Of a DNA stretch of 5,510 nucleotides, positions 1-5,510 are shown in pieces; within the stretch, counting starts at the first letter, position 1, and each line of letters begins with the position of its first letter. Source of the DNA: Pseudolabrys sp. (GTDB lineage Bacteria > Pseudomonadota > Alphaproteobacteria > Rhizobiales > Xanthobacteraceae); the NCBI GenBank assembly GCA_019246455.1, contig JAFAQJ010000212.1, positions 1-5,510 on the forward strand. Direction: 5' to 3'. Position numbers and translations under genes: made by a program. The notes below the pieces were generated by a model. The model was not told where the DNA came from, did no database searches, and saw only the letters and a program-made list of their open reading frames with translations.

Positions 1-988
1 GCTCGACCACGATCTTGCCCTGGAACACGCCACGGCTTTCGCCATCGAGCGCTGACTTGAAGCGCTCGCGGCTCGTGCAACCCGTCGCCTTATGCTCGAT
101 CAGCAAGGTCGTGTCGGCATGCTGCGTGCCGTTGAGCAGGCTGACCCCGCCGAGTGCAGCTTGAGTATCTGCGCCGGCGAATGTCACAAAGCTCTGGTTG
201 CGCAGGATGGAACAGCTCGGCGTAAAGGCAAAGCTGTTGAACATCGCCTTGGCCCCGACTTGCGCCATCAGGCTGCCGATATGGATGCCTTGAGCACGGG
301 TGATCTTGAAATGATCGATCCGCGCTTCGTCGGCGACGACAAGCTCGAGCGCGCTGTTGACCTGCGCGTCGCCGGTTTCGTGGTCTTCGATCAACGTCAC
401 GGTCGCGCCTTTCTCGATCACGACCAGTGAGCGCAGGAACACTGAAGCGCCCTGAGCTCCGGCGAATGTCACGAGGATTGGTTTAGCGAGCCGCACGCCC
501 GCCGCGACGTGGATAACGATGCCGTCGCCCATCAGGGCCGTATTGAGCGCGACCGCCGGATCCTTAGTCTCGAATACCTTGCCAACATGCTTCGATACCA
601 GCGGATCGCCTTTCGCCAGCGCGTCTGCCATCGAGGCAATCGCAAGCCCTTTCTCCGGCGCGAGATCACTCTGTTCCGGCACGAAAGCGCCGTCTGAGAA
701 CACGAGGCGACGGCAATCGAGCCCCGCTAGCAGCGTTCCCGCCTTCGCCGCACTCGCTTTCGCTCGGGCATCGGGCGCAGACGCGAGCGGCTTGGCGTTG
801 CGCATCAACGTCCGCAGATCAGTGTACTTCCACTCTTCGACGCGGCGGTGCGGCAAGCCCTGCGCGTCGAAACGCTTGAACGCGTCCTCGCGCAGCATCG
901 CGGCGCCAGGCAGCTTGCCCTTCACCGACGTGAAGGCCTGCGCCAACGCCTGCTCCGCTTCGGTCTTGATGGTGCGGATCCCCGCCAT
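1..988 (-). CDS. sufD: SufD, SUF scaffold subunit (C-terminus beyond window)
   Basis: SufD is the SufB paralogue that completes the cytosolic SufB-SufC2-SufD scaffold, where it helps iron delivery and cluster assembly. I translated it by hand from the ATG at 988-986; the frame stays open for 329 codons to the left edge. The N-terminal motif EEWKYTDLR (residues 51-59) is the usual SufD R-x-E-x-WKYT-x-L block. The core contains VIEKGATVTLIEDH and LNGTQHADTTLLIEH, the beta-helix repeats typical of SufB/SufD, and the visible end GVFQGKIVVE matches the family's 'VF-GKI-V' segment. SufD proteins are usually about 420-440 residues, so roughly the last 100 are missing, including the region with the conserved CSHGAT motif. 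The start overlaps the sufC stop (TGATG), with a GAGG ribosome binding site at 999-996, seven bases upstream. This points to translational coupling, consistent with a 1:2:1 complex. Identification is secure; only the end is unseen. Confidence 0.95.
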   Translation of the reverse strand, partial: MAGIRTIKTEAEQALAQAFTSVKGKLPGAAMLREDAFKRFDAQGLPHRRVEEWKYTDLRTLMRNAKPLASAPDARAKASAAKAGTLLAGLDCRRLVFSDGAFVPEQSDLAPEKGLAIASMADALAKGDPLVSKHVGKVFETKDPAVALNTALMGDGIVIHVAAGVRLAKPILVTFAGAQGASVFLRSLVVIEKGATVTLIEDHETGDAQVNSALELVVADEARIDHFKITRAQGIHIGSLMAQVGAKAMFNSFAFTPSCSILRNQSFVTFAGADTQAALGGVSLLNGTQHADTTLLIEHKATGCTSRERFKSALDGESRGVFQGKIVVE

Positions 989-1749
989 CAAGCCGCCTCG
1001 TCCTTGCCGGTGAATTCGGCGTAGCCCCTGGCTTCCAGTTCGAGCGCCAGTTCCTTGCCGCCGGATTTGACGACGCGGCCCTTGGAAAGGACGTGCACGA
1101 CGTCCGGCACGATGTAATTCAGCAATCGCTGATAGTGCGTGATTACCACCATCGCGCGCTCCGGCGAGCGCAGACGATTGACGCCATCGGCCACCAGTTT
1201 GAGCGCGTCGATGTCGAGGCCGGAATCGGTCTCGTCGAGCACTGCGAGCTTGGGCTCGAGGATCGCCATCTGCAGGATTTCGTTGCGCTTCTTTTCGCCG
1301 CCAGAGAACCCGACATTGACCGCGCGCCGCAGCATGTCTTGGTCGATATGCAACTTGGCGGCCGCGTCGCGCACCCGCTTCATGAATTCCGGCGTCGAGA
1401 GTTCGCTTTCGCCGCGCGCCTTACGCTGCGCATTGAGCGCGGTGCGCAGGAACGTGAAAGTCGGCACGCCGGGAATTTCCATCGGATACTGGAAGGCGAG
1501 GAACAGGCCCTTGGCGGCGCGCTCGTCAGCTTCCATCTCCAGCACATTGACCCCGTTGAACAGCACTTCGCCGGCCGTCACCTCGTAACCGGGCTTGCCG
1601 GACAGCACATAAGCCAGCGTCGATTTGCCCGAGCCGTTCGGGCCCATGATCGCCGCGACCTGACCTTTCTCGACGGTTAGTGTGAGCCCGTTGAGAATTT
1701 GGCGGCCGGCGACTTCGACGTGAAGGTTCTTGATCTCAAGCAACGACAT
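988..1749 (-). CDS. sufC: SufC, ABC-type ATPase of the SUF Fe-S assembly complex
   Basis: SufC is the cytosolic, non-transporter ABC ATPase whose dimerisation and ATP hydrolysis drive shape changes in SufB-SufD during Fe-S cluster assembly. At 253 residues it has the family's normal length. Visible motifs in order: Walker A GPNGSGKST (36-44), Q-loop Gln87 in FQYPMEIPGV, signature FSGGEKKRNEI (148-158, the SufC form with EKKRNEI), Walker B LAVLDE (168-173) followed by the SufC-typical TDSGLDIDAL with D-loop (174-183), and the switch histidine His205 in ITHYQRLL. No catalytic residue is missing. The ATG at 1749-1747 lies 15 bp after the stop of the small membrane-protein gene. The spacer is purine-rich (AAAGAAAAGAAAATT), which may serve as a weak ribosome binding site. 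The stop shares one base with the sufD start. No transmembrane permease partner is present, as expected for SufC. Confidence 0.98.
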   Translation of the reverse strand: MSLLEIKNLHVEVAGRQILNGLTLTVEKGQVAAIMGPNGSGKSTLAYVLSGKPGYEVTAGEVLFNGVNVLEMEADERAAKGLFLAFQYPMEIPGVPTFTFLRTALNAQRKARGESELSTPEFMKRVRDAAAKLHIDQDMLRRAVNVGFSGGEKKRNEILQMAILEPKLAVLDETDSGLDIDALKLVADGVNRLRSPERAMVVITHYQRLLNYIVPDVVHVLSKGRVVKSGGKELALELEARGYAEFTGKDEAA

Positions 1750-1764
1750 AATTTTCTTTTCTTT

Positions 1765-2025
1765 CTAATTCTCGCGGCCCCAGCGCCAACGCCATTCACC
1801 GTCGGTACGGCGGCGAACGAACTGCACGAACCACCACACACCGACGGCAATAATGGCTGCCCATATCAACCAGTCGACGGTATTGGCGGGCCCCGCAAAT
1901 CGCTTCATTGCGATAATCGATCCAGCGAGCAACACGCCGAAACCGACCGTGACAACCCACCCTTGCCAAACGATGGGCGTCGCTCCGTATCCATACCGTT
2001 TCGGTCTGAACCAATATTGATTCAT
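1765..2025 (-). CDS. small two-TM, Trp-rich membrane protein of unknown function between sufB and sufC
   Basis: This 86-residue protein is not a known SUF component and I assign no function. I place the start at the ATG at 2025-2023, giving MNQYWFRPKRYGYG. A GTG five codons upstream (2040-2038) would overlap the end of sufB and is less likely. The chosen start lies 4 bp after the sufB stop, and the stop lies 15 bp before sufC, so the gene sits inside the operon. Two hydrophobic segments are visible, at about residues 20-40 and 49-70. Basic residues occur before the first (R7, K9, R10) and after the second (R71-R73), which predicts both ends on the cytoplasmic side with a short outer loop. The protein is strikingly rich in tryptophan (10 of 86), including a tail with W78, W80 and W82 alternating with arginines. 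There are no cysteines, so it is unlikely to ligate a cluster. The N-terminal 'YWF-PK-YGYGATP' block looks like a conserved motif of short uncharacterised alphaproteobacterial membrane proteins; that is memory-based. Confidence 0.8.
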   Translation of the reverse strand: MNQYWFRPKRYGYGATPIVWQGWVVTVGFGVLLAGSIIAMKRFAGPANTVDWLIWAAIIAVGVWWFVQFVRRRTDGEWRWRWGREN

Positions 2026-2029
2026 GCGA

Positions 2030-3544
<1,515 letters not shown>

Positions 3545-3644
3545 TCTTGTCCTCGCTCACGGTTTCAAGGACCGCGGTGGATTTCAGTCGGTTATGGTCG
3601 TTCGGTTGCTGTGTGCGCCGATCGTCCTTGCGGTTGGGCCGCGG
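3545..3644. other. gap between the desulfurase gene and sufB
   Basis: This 100-bp gap is the longest between consecutive genes of the operon. Apart from the sufB ribosome binding site (3550-3554) it shows no recognisable promoter, operator or terminator on the minus strand. A 5-bp inverted repeat (3638-3642 with 3649-3653) spans the desulfurase stop but lacks a following U-run. I infer read-through from the desulfurase gene into sufB. Confidence 0.5.
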
Positions 3645-4820
3645 TTAAGCGGCAATTTCTTTTGTGCGGGCCTGCCCCTTAGATAGGGACGAAACCAGTT
3701 TCGTTAAAGCGGCCATGAGTTTCTCGACGTCGGCCTCGGTCGTCGAATAGCCAATCGACAGGCGGATCGCGCCGCGCGCGATATCGGGCTCAACGCCCAT
3801 CGCCGCCAGCACGGGGGAACCCGCGACTTTGCCAGACGAACAGGCGGAACCCGTCGAAACCGCAATCCCATCGAGGTCGAGCGCGATGAGTGCCGTTTCG
3901 GCCTTGATGCCAGGAACCGAGAGCATCGTGGTGTTCGGGAGGCGCTCGACGCCTTCGCCGAAAATCCGAACATCGGGAGCAAGCGTCTTCAACCGCCGAT
4001 CAATGCTGTCGCGCAACGCGGACAAACGCGAAGCGTCCGAACACAAGGCCGTCGTACAGGCGGCCGCCGCCGCGCCGAAGCCGGCAATAGCGGGCACATT
4101 CTCTGTGCCACCACGCACTCCACGCTCCTGGCCGCCAGCCGTAACCATCGGCTGCGCAATGTGAATTTCGCTTGTCTTGATCAGCGCGCCGGCGCCCTGC
4201 GGCCCGCCGATCTTGTGCGCAGAAATCGTCATCAAGTCCGCGCCCAGCGCGCTGATATCGATTGGAATTTTGCCCGCTGCCTGCACCGCATCGACATGCA
4301 AGACGCCGTTCGCGCCGTGTACGATTTCGGCGATTTCCTTGATCGGTTGAATCACACCGGTTTCGTTGTTCGCAAGCATGATCGAGACCAGCGGACGCGC
4401 GCAGCGAGCAAGCGCTCGTTTGAGATCGTCGAGATCGAGGATCCCAGCTTCTACGACCTTGACTTCGGCGACTTGGTCAGCCGGAAAGCGGCCGCCTTGG
4501 CGTACCGAGGGATGTTCGGTCGCCGCCACAAGCAGCTGATCGCGCGGCTCTTTTTTTCCTGCGACGTCTAGATGTGGTGTTAGCGCAATCGTATTCGCCT
4601 CAGTGCCGCCCGACGTAAACGTGACGTTTTTCGGCTCGGCGCCGACCAATTCCGCCACTTGGCCGCGCGCCTTTTCAACCAGAGCCCGCGCTGCGCGTCC
4701 CTCGCCGTGGACCGAAGAGGCATTGCCCCCAAGTTCCAGCGCTGTCAGCACGGCGTCCCGTGCCTCTTGGCGCAGAAGTGCAGTGGCATTCCAATCGAAA
4801 TATGCACGCGTTGCGTTCAT
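3645..4820 (-). CDS. group I (NifS/IscS-like) cysteine desulfurase, first gene of the suf operon
   Basis: This PLP-dependent enzyme converts L-cysteine to alanine and holds the released sulfur as a persulfide for Fe-S assembly. From the ATG at 4820-4818 it has 391 residues, the usual NifS/IscS length. Seen in order: FDWNATALL (8-16, the N-terminal 'YLDxNATT' block), NASSVHGEGRAAR (33-45), SGGTEANT (70-77), His103 (ATEHPSV, stacks on PLP), ANNETGVIQP (150-159), HVDAVQAAGK (175-184), the PLP lysine Lys203 in SAHKIGGPQGAGAL, RGGTENV (236-242), and the catalytic Cys327 in STGSACSSGK. The GSACSSG loop marks group I rather than the SufS (group II) type. In rhizobial suf operons this first desulfurase has been called SufS2, with a second SufS-type gene after sufD; I leave the symbol blank. 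A GTG 17 codons upstream would add residues outside the family N-terminus. A weak GGAC ribosome binding site lies at 4830-4827. Whether it serves SUF alone or also other pathways cannot be read here. Confidence 0.95.
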   Translation of the reverse strand: MNATRAYFDWNATALLRQEARDAVLTALELGGNASSVHGEGRAARALVEKARGQVAELVGAEPKNVTFTSGGTEANTIALTPHLDVAGKKEPRDQLLVAATEHPSVRQGGRFPADQVAEVKVVEAGILDLDDLKRALARCARPLVSIMLANNETGVIQPIKEIAEIVHGANGVLHVDAVQAAGKIPIDISALGADLMTISAHKIGGPQGAGALIKTSEIHIAQPMVTAGGQERGVRGGTENVPAIAGFGAAAAACTTALCSDASRLSALRDSIDRRLKTLAPDVRIFGEGVERLPNTTMLSVPGIKAETALIALDLDGIAVSTGSACSSGKVAGSPVLAAMGVEPDIARGAIRLSIGYSTTEADVEKLMAALTKLVSSLSKGQARTKEIAA

Positions 4821-4845
4821 CGTTTCGTCCGCAGCCAAACTGGCG

Positions 4846-4861
4846 AAAAAGCTTGCTTTTT
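4846..4861. repeat. short AT-rich inverted repeat in the suf leader
   Basis: AAAAAGC and GCTTTTT face each other across two bases, just upstream of the desulfurase start. In the minus-strand transcript this would be a weak hairpin (six A/G-rich pairs, four-base loop) ending 25 bases before the ATG. The stem is too A-U rich for a convincing terminator; it may be chance or a minor leader structure. Confidence 0.3.
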
Positions 4862-4898
4862 GACCAGGCACCCATGTTAGAAGCCCGATATTCGCCCC

Positions 4899-4904
4899 TA
4901 TATA
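4899..4904 (-). promoter_or_regulatory. possible -10 box for the suf operon
   Basis: TATATA, within CTATATAG, is the best -10-like hexamer between the Irr-type box and the desulfurase gene on the minus strand. It would give a leader of about 70 bases. No convincing -35 hexamer stands 16-18 bp upstream (the sequence there is about CTGCAC), so either the promoter depends on an activator or this is not the true box. Confidence 0.25.
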
Positions 4905-4925
4905 GCCGGGGTTCGACGCGAGTGC

Positions 4926-4938
4926 AGCGAAAATCGCT
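4926..4938. promoter_or_regulatory. second short dyad beside the Irr-type box
   Basis: AGCGAAAATCGCT has perfect 5-bp arms (4926-4930 and 4934-4938) around AAA. It ends four bases before the core of the Irr-type dyad, so two proteins or two dimers could bind side by side. I do not recognise it as a known operator; it might be chance in this short region. Confidence 0.3.
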
Positions 4939-4943
4939 ATAAT
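4938..4943 (+). promoter_or_regulatory. possible -10 box for the hydrolase gene
   Basis: TATAAT is an exact sigma-70-type -10 hexamer on the plus strand, 73 bp before the hydrolase ATG. The best -35 candidate, TTCGAC at 4912-4917, is poor and 20 bp away, so the call is weak. If real, transcription would start near 4950, inside the Irr-type dyad, which would allow repression of the hydrolase gene. Confidence 0.3.
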
Positions 4944-4958
4944 TGGAATAATTCCAAA
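4942..4958. promoter_or_regulatory. putative iron control element (Irr box)
   Basis: The 17-mer ATTGGAATAATTCCAAA is a near-perfect dyad: TTGGAAT and ATTCCAA (4943-4949 and 4951-4957) flank a central A at 4950. Against the rhizobial ICE/Irr-box consensus as I remember it (TTTRGAAYNRTTCYAAA), 16 of 17 positions fit; only the first base differs. Irr is the heme-sensing Fur-family regulator of Rhizobiales, and Irr boxes have been predicted upstream of their suf operons, where Irr would repress costly Fe-S assembly when iron is scarce. The site lies 122 bp upstream of the desulfurase ATG and 59 bp upstream of the hydrolase ATG, so it could act on either gene. The dyad and match are seen directly; the regulator is inferred. 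Confidence 0.7.
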
Positions 4959-5016
4959 CTAGATCGCGTACAGCGGTTTGCCGCGCCGTCGCGCCACCCC
5001 TTAGCTGAGGTTGCTC

Positions 5017-5510
5017 ATGCCCGAGGTTATCTTCACCGGCCCCGCAGGACGGATCGAAGGCCGATACCATCCGGCCCGGCAGAAGAACGCGCCAATCGCA
5101 ATTATTCTGCACCCGCACCCGCAATTCGGCGGGACGATGAATCATCCGATTATTTATCAGCTCTACTACGCCTTCGTTCACCGCGGATTTTCCGCGTTGC
5201 GGTTCAATTTCCGGGGCGTCGGTCGATCGCAAGGTTCGTTCGATCACGGTTCAGGCGAATTGTCCGATGCGGCCTCCGCGCTCGATTGGGCACAAACAAT
5301 CTCTCCCGAAGCGAAGAGCTGCTGGATCGCCGGCTTTTCATTCGGCGCCTGGATTGGCATGCAGCTTCTGATGCGGCGGCCAGAGATCGAAGGATTTATC
5401 TCGATCTGTCCGCCGGCCAACCTTTACGACTTCTCGTTTCTTGCACCGTGTCCGTCATCTGGTTTGATCATTCATGGCGACAAGGACGCAGTCGTGCCGC
5501 ACAAGGACGT
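5017..5510 (+). CDS. alpha/beta hydrolase (C-terminus beyond window)
   Basis: The ATG at 5017 has a GAGG ribosome binding site at 5007-5010, six bases upstream, and the frame is open for 164 codons to the right edge. The protein resembles the short (about 210-220 residue) predicted alpha/beta-superfamily hydrolases of the COG2945 type, so about a quarter is missing. Visible features: LHPHPQFGGTMNH (31-43) after the first strand, FNFRGVGRSQG (63-73), the nucleophile elbow GFSFGA with Ser108 (106-111), and HGDKDAVVP (153-161), which should hold the catalytic acid (Asp155 or Asp157). The catalytic histidine lies beyond the edge. There is no signal peptide, so it is probably cytosolic. Substrate is unknown; esterase or thioesterase activity is possible but unproven. 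It is divergent to the suf operon and shares its 196-bp control region, so it may respond to the same iron signal, though neighbourhood alone does not show a role in Fe-S assembly. Confidence 0.9.
   Translation, partial: MPEVIFTGPAGRIEGRYHPARQKNAPIAIILHPHPQFGGTMNHPIIYQLYYAFVHRGFSALRFNFRGVGRSQGSFDHGSGELSDAASALDWAQTISPEAKSCWIAGFSFGAWIGMQLLMRRPEIEGFISICPPANLYDFSFLAPCPSSGLIIHGDKDAVVPHKD

Noticed and set aside
92..1013. Plus-strand open frames (92-430, 519-1013) at the left edge
   Set aside because: The minus strand encodes a continuous, recognisable SufD across this stretch; the plus-strand frames are shadows with low-complexity Ser/Arg/Ala content.
1093..1680. Long plus-strand open frame opposite sufC
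   Set aside because: It is antisense to a complete, motif-rich sufC; the translation shows no family features and reflects GC-biased codons of the real gene.
3638..3653. Inverted repeat GCCGC/GCGGC as a terminator after the desulfurase gene
   Set aside because: The stem has only 5 bp, it spans the stop codon, and no U-run follows on the minus strand.
4821..4871. GTG start 17 codons upstream for the desulfurase
   Set aside because: The added residues lie outside the family N-terminus, and the internal ATG puts the FDWNAT block at residue 8, as expected.
4675..5247. Minus-strand open frame of 190 codons running through the control region
   Set aside because: It would overlap both the hydrolase gene and the desulfurase start, crosses the operator region, and its translation resembles no family.

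Overview
The window is most of a SUF-type iron-sulfur (Fe-S) cluster assembly operon, read on the minus strand (right to left), with the start of one divergent gene at the right edge. Protein sequences, gene order and visibly GC-rich codon use point to an alphaproteobacterium, most likely of the Hyphomicrobiales/Rhizobiales (Bradyrhizobium/Rhodopseudomonas-like relatives). I cannot fix the genus from the sequence alone.

Layout, in transcription order. A control region at about 4821-5016 separates the operon from a plus-strand alpha/beta-hydrolase gene (5017 to beyond the right edge). It holds a dyad at 4942-4958 that fits the iron control element (Irr box) of rhizobia at all but one position, a second shorter dyad next to it, and weak -10-like boxes on both strands. 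Leftward from there come a group I (NifS/IscS-like) cysteine desulfurase (4820-3645), a 100-bp gap, sufB (3544-2030), a small tryptophan-rich protein with two membrane segments (2025-1765), sufC (1749-988) and sufD (988 to beyond the left edge, about 329 codons visible). From sufB to sufD the genes are 4 bp apart, 15 bp apart and overlapping (TGATG), so they are almost certainly one transcription and translation unit.

How the parts work together: the PLP-dependent desulfurase takes sulfur from cysteine as a protein-bound persulfide. The SufB-SufC-SufD scaffold, driven by SufC ATP hydrolysis, builds Fe-S clusters on it. A typical rhizobial suf operon continues after sufD with a SufS-type desulfurase, a SufT/DUF59 protein and a SufA-type carrier; none of these lies in this window. 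The Irr-type box suggests that iron or heme status controls the operon.

The main unexplained item is the small membrane protein between sufB and sufC, because SUF assembly is otherwise cytosolic. I see no mobile elements, CRISPR arrays, tRNA or rRNA genes, and no gene-free stretch longer than 300 bases.
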